Positions 44,621-53,422 of a DNA stretch of 64,000 nt are shown piece by piece; position 1 is the first letter of the stretch, and every line of letters starts with the position of its first letter. The notes under the pieces are model-generated. The model saw only the letters and a program-made list of their open reading frames with translations, ran no database searches and was not told the origin of the DNA. A program made the translations under genes and the position numbers. The DNA comes from Bacteroidota bacterium (GTDB lineage: Bacteria; Bacteroidota; Bacteroidia; NS11-12g; UBA9320): contig NVWV01000001.1 of assembly GCA_002746305.1 (NCBI GenBank), forward strand, positions 124,001 through 188,000. Direction: 5' to 3'.

Positions 44621-46489
44621 TTAAGCCTCATGCGTTTCTTGTACATTCTCTTTTATCCATACCAAGCATTCCGTGAAATTAGAGTAGATGTTCTCTTTTG
44701 GAATGAGGTCAGGAATGATGTCGATGTTTTCCAGCATATATTTGGGCTGTTTGGCGATATCTATCAATAGAACTTGTTTGCCCTCATTCACTAAGTCTAT
44801 GAGAATTTCTTCCATAGCGTAAAGACCGGATTGATCCATATAGGGCATTTTTCCCATTCGGATAATTACATGACTAGCGGTTTCAGGGATTTGTTTAGCC
44901 AAAAGTTTAAACTCACTTGTAGACCCAAAGAAAAGTGGTCCATTGATGTGTTTAATGTATACTTTTTCTTTTAAACTGGATGGGAAATCAAGTTCATCTG
45001 GCCAATCTCGATCTTTGATTAAAGGCTGTAGATCAGAAAGTTCTGAGGTCAAATCGCCAATTTTTTTCATAAACATAAGTGATGCAATGACCAAGCCAAT
45101 TCCTACGGCATATACCAAGTTCCAAATAGATGAAAGTACCAATACAATAATAAGAACCACAACTTCAGTCTTGGGCATATAAGGGATAGCTTTCAATCCC
45201 TTGAAGTCAATCACACTTATACCAACGGTGATTAGAATACCCGAAAGCACAGCCGCTGGAATTCTAGAAGCCAATGGTGCTATAGCAAGTAAAATTACCA
45301 GTAACATTATACCTGCAAACATTCCTGAAAGCCGTGTTTTTCCACCTGCATTGATATTGACTACCGTACGGATTGTGGCTCCTGCTCCCGGAATACCTCC
45401 GAAAATGGCAGCTATACTGTTTCCAATCCCCTGTCCAACAAGTTCTTTGTTGGGTTCATGGACGGTTTTAGTCATATTATCTGCAACTACAGATGTAAGC
45501 AGAGAATCGATAGCACCAAGGAGTGCAAGGGTGAGAGCGGTGAATATATACGGTGAAATTCCGGATAGTTGAAATCCCGAAAATATTTCCCAATTGACGA
45601 CGGGCAATCCACTTGGGATAGTTTCAATGGTTCTATAGTCCAATCCAAACCCTATAGCAATGCCTGCCATGATCACAAGAGCGACTAAAGTACTCGGTAT
45701 GGCAGTGGTTATTCTTTTAAAACCATAGATAATGATGATCGTACCTATTGTCAATATAACTTCTAACCAATTGATGTGGTTTATAGAAAGAGCTCTGGGT
45801 AGCATTTTTAGAGCTCCAATTACTCCCGAGGCATTAGAACCTGCAAGCGTTTGTGATTCCTTTAGAATTTGGGCTTCGGTGATGGTATGAGCTTTTTTGA
45901 TGGTCTCTTGAAAGTCTTCAAGAACAAGTATTCCTTCTCCGGCTTCATTCTTTAGAATGTTATCGAGTATTATTTCTTCAGCAGCAGGTTTGAAGGTGTT
46001 GACCATTTCCATGTCCTCTTTTGCGTAGTAACCCAAGGAAGGAAGCAGTTGAGTTATTACAATAATGACTCCAATAGCTGTCATAAAACCAGAAACAACT
46101 GGGTAGGGAATGTACTTTACATAAACCCCAAATTTGAGCATTCCAAGTACCATTTGCATAATACCTGCGAGTAAAAAGACGGTTAAAATGGTTGGAAGTG
46201 CTTTTGAAACATCACCGTCAAACGACGCTACCATTCCTGCTATAAATACCATACTTACTGCTGTCATAGGTGCAGTAGGGCCTGATATTTGAGTGCTTGT
46301 TCCTCCAAACATAGCAGCGAAAAAACTGATGAAGATAGCTCCGTAAATTCCTGCACTGGGTCCAAGTCCAGAACTTACACCAAAGGCTAATGCTAGGGGT
46401 AAAGCTACTATCCCTGCTGTTAAACCTCCAAAGAGGTCTCCTTTAAGATTGGAAAAATCGAAGCTGAAAATGCTTTTTAAATATTTCAT
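44621..46489 (-). CDS. SulP family anion transporter with STAS domain
   Basis: 622 residues from ATG 46489 (TTG 46504 gives five more). Ten to twelve membrane helices with the SulP core: DLFGGLTAGIVALPLALAFG (read GGLTAGIVALPLA), SGPTAPMT, GFMTAIGVIII, GQGIGNSIAAIFGGIPGAGA. The C-terminal STAS domain covers about 500-615 (FGSTSEFKLLAKQ, IIRMGKMPYMDQSGLYAMEEIL). It is a sodium- or proton-coupled sulfate/bicarbonate-type transporter of the inner membrane; a loop of about 60 residues after TM5 is longer than usual. Substrate not determined. No carbonic anhydrase gene is adjacent. Confidence 0.92.
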   Translation of the reverse strand: MKYLKSIFSFDFSNLKGDLFGGLTAGIVALPLALAFGVSSGLGPSAGIYGAIFISFFAAMFGGTSTQISGPTAPMTAVSMVFIAGMVASFDGDVSKALPTILTVFLLAGIMQMVLGMLKFGVYVKYIPYPVVSGFMTAIGVIIVITQLLPSLGYYAKEDMEMVNTFKPAAEEIILDNILKNEAGEGILVLEDFQETIKKAHTITEAQILKESQTLAGSNASGVIGALKMLPRALSINHINWLEVILTIGTIIIIYGFKRITTAIPSTLVALVIMAGIAIGFGLDYRTIETIPSGLPVVNWEIFSGFQLSGISPYIFTALTLALLGAIDSLLTSVVADNMTKTVHEPNKELVGQGIGNSIAAIFGGIPGAGATIRTVVNINAGGKTRLSGMFAGIMLLVILLAIAPLASRIPAAVLSGILITVGISVIDFKGLKAIPYMPKTEVVVLIIVLVLSSIWNLVYAVGIGLVIASLMFMKKIGDLTSELSDLQPLIKDRDWPDELDFPSSLKEKVYIKHINGPLFFGSTSEFKLLAKQIPETASHVIIRMGKMPYMDQSGLYAMEEILIDLVNEGKQVLLIDIAKQPKYMLENIDIIPDLIPKENIYSNFTECLVWIKENVQETHEA

Positions 46490-46605
46490 TTTGACTACCC
46501 ACAATGTTAAATACTAAATGTGATAAGTCAACTATTCGAGTTCATCAAATAGCATCAAAAATTGCAACCATGTAATAAACAAAATTGATAGCCTGCGAAT
46601 GTGAG

Positions 46606-47583
46606 TTACAGTTTTACTTTGGAAGAGTCCATGAACAAGAACAAGCCACCTCTGGCCTTCTGACCATATAAGGCGATTGCACTATTCTTATCAAAATAGT
46701 AGTATTCTTTACCTGCTAGATTGCAGGAAGTTTTTTCGCCCATTTGAGACTTTTGAAATTCTTTGTAGGGTACTTCTTTACCATTGTCTAGGACTACGGG
46801 ATCAAGTTCAATTTCTTCACCTGCGTGATGTACCATTTTTCCAAGTATCATAATCTCTTGTTCCGCTTTAATTTTAAGAGGTTCTAATAATTGTTCTATT
46901 GAAAGGATATAATCATGAGATTTATAAAAATATAAATGGTTAAGTATAACCTCACCGTTAGTCTTTGTTGACTTCTGAGTCACCTTCCCAAAGGTTGTTC
47001 GGACAATATTCTTTTTGTTGATGGCTTCTTGTGGTATTTCAAAAGAGAAATTTCCTAAAGAATCGGAAAGTACGCTGTATACATGGGTTAAAGTAATAAA
47101 CTCAATTGTAGCATTATGAATTGGATTGTTATCCATTAGTGAGGTTACAGTACCCGAAAAGAGCATGCTTTTTTGATGATTGGACGTCGAATTATCGTTA
47201 GATGAAATAGCTACTTCACCTATTTTTATACCCTCTCCTTCAAGGGTTGAGTGTATCTCAGTGGTTACATCACCCGTAGTGGTATTGCACGATTGAGCTC
47301 CAAAAGCAGAAGCTACGAGCATCACGTTGGCTGCTATTCGAGAATATGGTATGGACGATTGTTTGACAGGTTTAAAGCTTAGATATGGGTGTTTTAATTG
47401 TGAACTCGTGAGTCGACCGCATACATTGCCATGGCTGGATTCCAATAGTTGAATAATCTCCGTAGTTGGAAGAACCGTAAAGTCAATTACTGATTTACTA
47501 CATTGGTTACAAAATCTACCCTGAGCATCAGGTGTCATTTTATCCCAATCTTCATTGCAAGGCTTGTTGATTTTTAACTTCAT
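46606..47583 (-). CDS. Envelope protein with cysteine motif and carboxypeptidase-like domain
   Basis: 325 residues from ATG 47583, chosen because homologues start MKLKINKPCNEDW; a longer frame from 47637 adds 18 residues. The N-terminal block INKPCNEDWDKM, GRFCNQCSKSVIDFT has three conserved cysteines and is a known Bacteroidota pattern of unknown role. A hydrophobic stretch (AANVMLVASAFGAQSC) is an internal membrane or lipoprotein-like segment. Then comes a carboxypeptidase-regulatory-like beta domain (FSGTVTSLMDNNPIHNATIEF, read VTSLMDNNPI) as used in outer-membrane proteins. Function unknown. Confidence 0.65.
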   Translation of the reverse strand: MKLKINKPCNEDWDKMTPDAQGRFCNQCSKSVIDFTVLPTTEIIQLLESSHGNVCGRLTSSQLKHPYLSFKPVKQSSIPYSRIAANVMLVASAFGAQSCNTTTGDVTTEIHSTLEGEGIKIGEVAISSNDNSTSNHQKSMLFSGTVTSLMDNNPIHNATIEFITLTHVYSVLSDSLGNFSFEIPQEAINKKNIVRTTFGKVTQKSTKTNGEVILNHLYFYKSHDYILSIEQLLEPLKIKAEQEIMILGKMVHHAGEEIELDPVVLDNGKEVPYKEFQKSQMGEKTSCNLAGKEYYYFDKNSAIALYGQKARGGLFLFMDSSKVKL

Positions 47584-48024
47584 ACTGGTTAGTGTCGTTT
47601 GAACACTAAATGGTAAACGGATTTTGGGAAGAATCATTGTTGGATTGGATTATCCAATTGGTAAAAATGAAATGTTATTGGAATAAATATCCTTTTGGGG
47701 ATTGTGTCGTAAGAATAAGCTACGGATATTTTTGAAGCGTACATTGGTTAAGATATAAGGTGATAAAAAGATATTAAATTCTTGGATTAATTGTAGTTAT
47801 GACCGCTTTTATTACTTATAAATACTGATTGTATTTTATACGCTTGCTGCAGATTTTGCTCTTTTAATTTTTTGCCAACAGACAACCCGAACATAAAAGT
47901 ATAATCTTTCCAGTTTAGTTAAAAATAATAGTGTTGAAAATTGATTCAAAAGTTAAAGCTTATCATTAACTTTATTTAGGGAAGTCATCCTATCTTGCAG
48001 GAACATAATTATTGCTTAGATAAG
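47584..48024. other. Intergenic region before the restriction-modification genes
   Basis: About 440 bp, very AT-rich, without a convincing gene. It contains the inverted repeat ATTGGAT/ATCCAAT at about 47644-47658. No perfect -7 promoter box was found upstream of the methyltransferase; TATCTTG at 47991 is a shortened version. Confidence 0.5.
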
Positions 48025-49293
48025 ATGAATGTAAAAGAAAAAATAACAATTGAAGATTTTGAGGATAAGTCCTTCAAAATGAGAGTTGTTGAGCCTGAGA
48101 ACGAAAAAAAAGCATCTTTTACTCACTATTTACACAATCACAGAAATGGTGTCTCTCAGTTCTTTAAAAACGATGCACTGGGATATGTAAAGGAAGTTTT
48201 AGCAAAAAAATATCCTGAGGAGACGATAACGAACAAAGTAGCAGAGGATGCTTTGCAATATTTATTATTTGATCGTAAAAGTAATGTTCCTTTTCCCGAA
48301 CCTAAAATTCAAAAATTCAAATTCATTGACCTTTTTGCTGGAATTGGTGGGTTTAGACTTGCATTTCAAAATATTGGAGGAAAATGTGTTTTCACAAGTG
48401 AATGGGATAAATATTCCAAGATGACTTACCAAGCTAATTTTGGGGAAGTTCCGTTTGGAGACATTACTAGACCTGAAACTAAAGGTTATATACCAAATAA
48501 TTTTGATGTTTTATGTGCTGGATTTCCTTGTCAATCTTTTTCAATAGCGGGAAAAAGAGGTGGATTTGAAGATACAAGAGGAACATTGTTTTTTGACGTT
48601 GCAGAAATCATTAAAAAGAAGCAACCCAAAGCATTCTTCTTAGAGAATGTAAAAGGGCTTAGAAATCACGATAAGGGAAAAACTCTAAAAACAATTCTAA
48701 ATACATTGAGAGAAGATTTAGGGTATTTTGTTCCAGAACCACAGATTATAAATGCGAAAGAATATGGAGTTCCTCAAAACAGGGAAAGAATATTTATTGT
48801 GGGATTCAGAAAAGATTTAGGAATTAATGATTTTGAATACCCTGTCGGTAAAAATAAAAATGTTGCTATTGAGGATATTTTAGAAGAAAAGGAAGTTTCT
48901 GTTAAGTATTATTTATCTGCTACTTATGTTGACACACTTAGAAAACATAAAGCTCGACACGCAAGTAAAGGAAACGGATTTGGTTATGAAATTATCCCAA
49001 ATGAGGGGACTGCAAATGCTGTTGTTTGCGGAGGAATGGGCAGAGAAAGGAATTTAATACTTGATGATAAATTAACGAATTTCGTTCCTGTAACTCATAT
49101 AACGGGAGAAGTAAATCGTGAAGGAATTAGAAAAATGACCCCAAGAGAATGGGCAAGACTTCAAGGATTTCCAGAAGAATTTAAAATTGTTGTTTCTGAT
49201 GCTCAAGCATATAAGCAATTTGGGAATTCAGTTGCTATTCCAGCCATTCAAGCGACAGCGAAACGAATAATTGAAAAACTAAAAAATGCTTAA
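48025..49293 (+). CDS. DNA (cytosine-5) methyltransferase, type II
   Basis: 422 residues from ATG 48025 (TTG 47995 adds ten). After a nonstandard N-terminal region of about 95 residues come the m5C motifs in order: I (FIDLFAGIGGFRLAF), IV (AGFPCQSFSIAG with the catalytic Cys), VI (FFLENVKGL), VIII (QNRERIFIVGF), a target-recognition segment and X (QFGNSVAIPAI). It methylates cytosine at C5 in its recognition site to protect DNA from the partner nuclease. It overlaps that gene by 8 bp. The lysine-rich N-terminus could be a regulatory or DNA-contact segment. The target sequence cannot be read from the protein. Confidence 0.95.
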   Translation: MNVKEKITIEDFEDKSFKMRVVEPENEKKASFTHYLHNHRNGVSQFFKNDALGYVKEVLAKKYPEETITNKVAEDALQYLLFDRKSNVPFPEPKIQKFKFIDLFAGIGGFRLAFQNIGGKCVFTSEWDKYSKMTYQANFGEVPFGDITRPETKGYIPNNFDVLCAGFPCQSFSIAGKRGGFEDTRGTLFFDVAEIIKKKQPKAFFLENVKGLRNHDKGKTLKTILNTLREDLGYFVPEPQIINAKEYGVPQNRERIFIVGFRKDLGINDFEYPVGKNKNVAIEDILEEKEVSVKYYLSATYVDTLRKHKARHASKGNGFGYEIIPNEGTANAVVCGGMGRERNLILDDKLTNFVPVTHITGEVNREGIRKMTPREWARLQGFPEEFKIVVSDAQAYKQFGNSVAIPAIQATAKRIIEKLKNA

Positions 49294-49912
49294 AGAATTA
49301 GGTATTGTTATCGGTGATAACACAAAAGCAGGCAATCTTTTTGAGGAATTATTTCCAAATTTTATGAAGGTCAAATACAATAAACCTTCTGATTATGTCA
49401 AGACATTTTGGATAAAATACGAAGAACAACCTGATAGAAATGCTAGCCTTAATGGAAAAATGTTCGAATATATTTTAGCTTCATTGTGTATTCGAGAAGG
49501 AATTCTTCCATTGTATATGAGTGCTAAAGTTGCATTTGTTCCAAATGTAATTTATGACTTAATGTTTTATTCAGCAGAACGAGGGCCTATTTGCTGGAGC
49601 GTAAAAACAAGTCTTCGCGAAAGGTATAAACAAGCAGATCTTGAATCCATTGCATTAAAATATGTTCACCGAAAAGCTTTAAGCTATTTGATAACTCTAA
49701 GTGAAAAAGAGGCAATCGGAGTAAAAACCAAAATTAAGAGTGGTGATGTCATTGGGCTTGATGATGTTATTGTAGCAACTAACCCCGAATTTGATGTTTT
49801 AGTAGCAGACTTAAAATTGTTTAAATTTGAAGAACCACCTACTGTGAAAGTTATTGAATCAAATCAAATGGTTACAATCGACAAAGTAAAGTCAGTTTTC
49901 CCAAGCACATAA
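49286..49912 (+). CDS. Probable type II restriction endonuclease
   Basis: 208 residues, no signal. Identified mainly by its 8-bp overlap with the m5C methyltransferase gene. A candidate catalytic centre is NGKMFEYILASL (Glu), NVIYDLMFY (Asp) and ICWSVKTSLRERYKQAD, in which VKTS with a nearby acidic residue resembles the D...(E/S)xK core of PD-(D/E)XK enzymes. I cannot name a specificity family. It is slightly short for a type II enzyme but complete, ending before an intergenic stretch. Confidence 0.7.
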   Translation: MLKELGIVIGDNTKAGNLFEELFPNFMKVKYNKPSDYVKTFWIKYEEQPDRNASLNGKMFEYILASLCIREGILPLYMSAKVAFVPNVIYDLMFYSAERGPICWSVKTSLRERYKQADLESIALKYVHRKALSYLITLSEKEAIGVKTKIKSGDVIGLDDVIVATNPEFDVLVADLKLFKFEEPPTVKVIESNQMVTIDKVKSVFPST

Positions 49913-50344
49913 AGCCTTACACATGGCAATTCGCTACAGCCAACGGCATAATCCAAAATTGGAAAAGACTATGTCTTTGCCATAAATAAAACAGTAAAGT
50001 CAGCATCTAATAATGTGAAGAGCCTAGAATTTTAGTGTTGATTAAAAGGTTTAAAGAGTATTAACGAAATTTGTTAAATCTAGATAAGTATCAGATTCCA
50101 ACTTGTAAGGATTTTCCGTCTTTTTTTTAGCTTCTAAGCATGAACTTAGAAAAACCTATACCTCCGCATCCAAGCATACGCCAACTTAATAGTACTATGG
50201 TCCATCTTCAGGTTGATAGACATTAATGTCTATATCTTACTCACTTACCCCAACTTCTCAAACGGTCAATCAAACTTCTCGGACAAACTATAAAACCTAA
50301 GAGGTAAGTCTAGCCTTTGTCCTCATTCTACTTTTGTCCCCATT
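49913..50344. other. Intergenic region containing a decayed helicase fragment
   Basis: 432 bp without an intact gene. Contains the helicase remnant at 50166-50240. The stretch 49913-50150 shows nothing recognisable. Confidence 0.6.
50166..50240 (-). pseudogene. Decayed duplicate of the helicase 3' end
   Basis: The minus strand can be read as DIDINVYQPED and, after an internal loss, STIKLAYAW. The intact helicase has DIDISAYRPED and ends YSTIKLAYAYLDV. GCATACGCCAACTTAAT is identical at 50174 and 51069, and ATTAATGTCTATAT/ACTAATGTCTATAT match at 50222 and 51239. Roughly 40 codons between the two matched parts are missing. Confidence 0.75.
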
Positions 50345-50968
50345 ATGTATCAGATAATGAAGATTAAAAGAATAAACGTAAAAATGCTCTTCTCAATAGG
50401 GCTAGTATTAACCACATTAAGTAGTATAGCTATGGTAGAAAAAGGGAAAAAATACAAAGAAATTAAAATGAAAAAAACGAGTGAAGTTATCAATGTTTCA
50501 GCAGATTCACTTTGGAGTATAATTAGACAATTTAACGATGTAGCTATTTGGTCATCCAATATGGACAAAATTACCCTGTATGGAGAACCTGAATTCGAAG
50601 GTGCTAGTTGCAATGGGCGAACATGTGAGAGTAGCGGAGTATATGGAATAGTGAAGGAAAAAATGATCCTTTTTAATGATAAGACAAGGGAACTTGCGTA
50701 TGAATCGGTAGAAGGAGGACCAAGTTTTCTGCTGTATGGTCAAAATCATTGGACGGTTGTAGAGATAGGACCCAATCAATCGACATTGACACTAGACTTT
50801 GAAATGCATCTTAAAAGATTCTCAGGTTTCTTTCTTAGCGGAATAATAAAAAATTCTATAGCCAAACAAATGCCTCATTTTTTCAATGATCTAAAAGTGT
50901 ATGCAGAAACAGGAGAAGTGTCCAAAGCCAAGAAAGAGCGACTAAATAAATTGGAAAAGAAGAAGTAA
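50345..50968 (+). CDS. SRPBCC (START-like) family protein
   Basis: 207 residues. A hydrophobic N-terminus (MLFSIGLVLTTLSSIAMV) may be a signal or anchor. The SRPBCC pattern follows: KKTSEVINVSADSLWSIIRQFNDVAIWSSNM, read INVSADSLWSIIRQF, then LAYESVEGGPSFL and STLTLDFEMHLK, with a C-terminal helix. Such proteins bind hydrophobic ligands or act as cyclases, and may shuttle lipids in the envelope. ATG at 50345, 50357 or 50384 are all possible starts. It sits between the helicase remnant and the intact helicase. Confidence 0.75.
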   Translation: MYQIMKIKRINVKMLFSIGLVLTTLSSIAMVEKGKKYKEIKMKKTSEVINVSADSLWSIIRQFNDVAIWSSNMDKITLYGEPEFEGASCNGRTCESSGVYGIVKEKMILFNDKTRELAYESVEGGPSFLLYGQNHWTVVEIGPNQSTLTLDFEMHLKRFSGFFLSGIIKNSIAKQMPHFFNDLKVYAETGEVSKAKKERLNKLEKKK

Positions 50969-51052
50969 TCCAGACGTGTGAAGTCAAAGTAAGAACAGCG
51001 GGATTTATAATCTTATCGGTTTTTTAGTCAAAAAGTGAGTTAGGAATGATTG

Positions 51053-52762
51053 CTATACATCCAAATACGCATACGCCAACTTAATCGTACTATAATCCAC
51101 CTTACCTTCTAACGCTCTAAAGATGATGCTAGATTTGAGTCTGCCATCACCACTGTAGTCGTCGTCTTTAGCCTTCTTGTCTGCATTGGTATAGATTTCT
51201 TGGATTCTATCCATCAATATATCTTCGGGTCGGTAGGCACTAATGTCTATATCTGGCCATTTGTCTGAGATAGTCAAAATATGACCTTGGATGGTAGAAA
51301 GAGCCATGCCGCGTTCGTTTACGATTTCTTTAAGACTCATTCCCTGTTCGATGTACTGAATAGTTACCTCGTGGGTGCTTATCTTCTTTTCTTTAGCAGC
51401 TTTCTTATTGCGATGCTTTTTGAGTTCCTTTTCATCCGTAGTACCTCCACTGTGGATGATATGACTCTCCCAGTCCTTTTGAAAATCCTCCTCAGTCAAC
51501 ATATCAATTTCAGTACTTAGTTCCTGAAAACGTTCGTCAGCCTTCAAAGCCAAAGGATCAACCTCAATAGCCATTCTGTTAATACCCAATAAGCGAAGTC
51601 CATCCAGCTCTTTAAGACGTGATAAAGCCACATAACCTTGCCCAGGTTCAAAAGCCTTGGATAAATCAATCTCTGCGGCTTCCAGAGTCATTCCTTGGCT
51701 TTTGTGGACCGTAATGGCCCAAGCCAGTCGCAAGGGTACTTGCTCAAAGCTAACGATGGGAGTTCCTTTTTCATTATTGATAGACCATACTTCTGGTTTA
51801 GCAAGTACTTTCCGTTTATCCATGAGCTGCACAAGAGGGTAGGGGCCTTCGCCATCTGCATCATTTGAGAAATCTGTAACAACTCCCAAGGTGCCGTTCA
51901 TAACCCCGCGTTCGTGATCATTTTTCAGGAACATAACCTTTGCTCCCTTTTTGAGCACGAGTTTATCCCGAACGATCAGAGATTTAACAAAACCTTCCAT
52001 CATTTTGATGTTACCCGATTTTTTGGCAAAGAACTCTTCCTTATCAGCTTCCAAAGCTTCAAGTTCTTTCTCGTTCATGGTGTCTACATCTGCATTGTGC
52101 GAGTAGAGTTTGGTAGGTTCTATCGTATGTTCATTGTATCGAGTCTCTTGAAGAAGTTGTACCGCAGACTCATCTATCTCATTAGACCTTATTTGGTTGA
52201 GAATAGTATTGAGCTCATTTTTACTCTGTCTAAACTGCTCCGTTAAGTAGCAGATAGTAGGAGCTGCTTCTACCCAGGCCTTGCTCATAAAAGCGAACTT
52301 TTCTCTGCTGGGTTCTTGTTCCCTGCTCACAGGAGGTAACTGAAAAAAGTCTCCAGCAAATACCACTTGCATACCGCCAAAAGGTTTCGCTGTATTTCGT
52401 AAATACTTTAGAGCTTGGTTAATCATATCCAATTGATTTCTATGTAGCATAGAAACTTCATCGATAATCAGTACATGGGTTTTGGTAATGTTTTTAAGTA
52501 AATACTGCTTGCCCTGCATAGACTTTAAGTCTGTATGCGTGAGTTGGTTTTTGATTCCAATCCCACTCCATGAATGAATGGTAGTACCATTCATATGGGT
52601 AGCTGCAATTCCTGTACTGGCTGTAATAGCAACGGGCACTTTATGGGCCTTGAGGTATTTTATGTATTGATTGAGCGTATAGGTTTTACCTGCACCAGCA
52701 CTACCGGTTAGGAATACATTTTTTCCAGATTTTAATATGGCTAAAGCTTTCTCTTGAAACAC
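51053..52762 (-). CDS. Pif1/RecD-like superfamily 1B helicase with C-terminal HTH domain
   Basis: 569 residues. Walker A FLTGSAGAGKTYTL (about 15-28), Ia TASTGIAATHMNGTTIHSW, Walker B VLIIDEVSM (about 98), III FAGDFFQLPPV, and motifs V/VI ITVHKSQGMTLEAAEIDL and GQGYVALSR. The C-terminal 130 residues carry a helicase-associated HTH (EVTIQYIEQGMSLKEIVNERG, read QGMSLKEIVNERG; LSTIQGHIL). It unwinds DNA 5' to 3' by family analogy, in repair or replication. A decayed partial copy of its 3' end lies 0.8 kb downstream. Confidence 0.92.
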   Translation of the reverse strand: MFQEKALAILKSGKNVFLTGSAGAGKTYTLNQYIKYLKAHKVPVAITASTGIAATHMNGTTIHSWSGIGIKNQLTHTDLKSMQGKQYLLKNITKTHVLIIDEVSMLHRNQLDMINQALKYLRNTAKPFGGMQVVFAGDFFQLPPVSREQEPSREKFAFMSKAWVEAAPTICYLTEQFRQSKNELNTILNQIRSNEIDESAVQLLQETRYNEHTIEPTKLYSHNADVDTMNEKELEALEADKEEFFAKKSGNIKMMEGFVKSLIVRDKLVLKKGAKVMFLKNDHERGVMNGTLGVVTDFSNDADGEGPYPLVQLMDKRKVLAKPEVWSINNEKGTPIVSFEQVPLRLAWAITVHKSQGMTLEAAEIDLSKAFEPGQGYVALSRLKELDGLRLLGINRMAIEVDPLALKADERFQELSTEIDMLTEEDFQKDWESHIIHSGGTTDEKELKKHRNKKAAKEKKISTHEVTIQYIEQGMSLKEIVNERGMALSTIQGHILTISDKWPDIDISAYRPEDILMDRIQEIYTNADKKAKDDDYSGDGRLKSSIIFRALEGKVDYSTIKLAYAYLDV

Positions 52763-52984
52763 CTTTTTTTAATTGTTAGTTGTTAATGATCAATGGTTAA
52801 TTTCTGGACTTTGGTGAAAGTCAATTTAAGGGTTGGCAATTTAGATATCTTAATTGTTAATTATTAACTAAATTCCTACTCATTAATAATTTACCATTAT
52901 TTTAACTGTACCTCTCCTCATTAACAATTCATCATTATATACCTATATCTCTTCATTAACCATTAATAATTCACCATTATAAAA
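52763..52984. repeat. AT-rich dispersed repeats, right of helicase gene
   Basis: Several degenerate copies of CATTAATAATTCACCATTAT-like sequence (about 52881, 52919, 52957) and AATTGTTAGTTGTTAATG near 52770. Together with 53323-53430 they surround the four-helix-bundle gene. Confidence 0.55.
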
Positions 52985-53335
52985 CTAGCCCCTAGTTTTC
53001 GAAGATTTTAAAATGGACGTAAGTAATTTGATTATCTCAGTTGCATCTTTATGTAAACTCGAAAATTGGTCTGTATTAATAAAGTCCGTTTCTTTCAATA
53101 GTTCAAGCCAATAAAGGGTTTCGTTTATTTCTTTTTGTGCGATGGCTAGTTTGTGATTAAAATCTGCTTTACTCTCAGCATGTTCAGATTCTCGAACCAT
53201 AGCTCCAACACTAGTACCACTTCTAAGTAATTGCTTGGATAAAATGAACTCCTTTTTCTCAATAAGATGCTTATAGACGTTCACAATTCTCACGGCAAAA
53301 GCAAAACTCTTATCCTTAACTACATTCTTTCTCAT
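52985..53335 (-). CDS. Four-helix-bundle protein (23S rRNA intervening-sequence/Avd-like family)
   Basis: 116 residues, basic, all helical: FAFAVRIVNVYKHL, FILSKQLLRSGTSVGAMVRES (read LLRSGTSVGAMV), SKADFNHKLAIAQKEINETLYWLELL. These motifs (LLRSGTSVGA, AxKEINETLYWL) define the family known from proteins encoded in 23S rRNA intervening sequences and related to the Avd accessory protein of diversity-generating retroelements. No reverse transcriptase or variable protein is nearby. The gene is an island in AT-rich repeats: its start codon lies in the first of two identical 38-bp repeats at 53323 and 53376. Confidence 0.85.
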   Translation of the reverse strand: MRKNVVKDKSFAFAVRIVNVYKHLIEKKEFILSKQLLRSGTSVGAMVRESEHAESKADFNHKLAIAQKEINETLYWLELLKETDFINTDQFSSLHKDATEIIKLLTSILKSSKTRG

Positions 53336-53413
53336 TGACCATTAATAATTAACCATTTACCATTCACAATTAATTCATTCTTTCTCATTGACCATTAATA
53401 ATTAACCATTTAC
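53323..53413. repeat. Two identical 38-bp repeats spanning the four-helix-bundle start
   Basis: Perfect copies at 53323-53360 and 53376-53413 (53-bp period), each containing CATTGACCATTAATAATT. The first covers the start codon of the four-helix-bundle gene; the second carries a second in-phase-looking copy of the same start region. Confidence 0.7.
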
Positions 53414-53422
53414 AATTGACAA

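Noticed and set aside
52985..53335. Diversity-generating retroelement
   Set aside because: Only an Avd-like four-helix-bundle protein is present; no reverse transcriptase, template repeat or variable C-type-lectin gene was seen.
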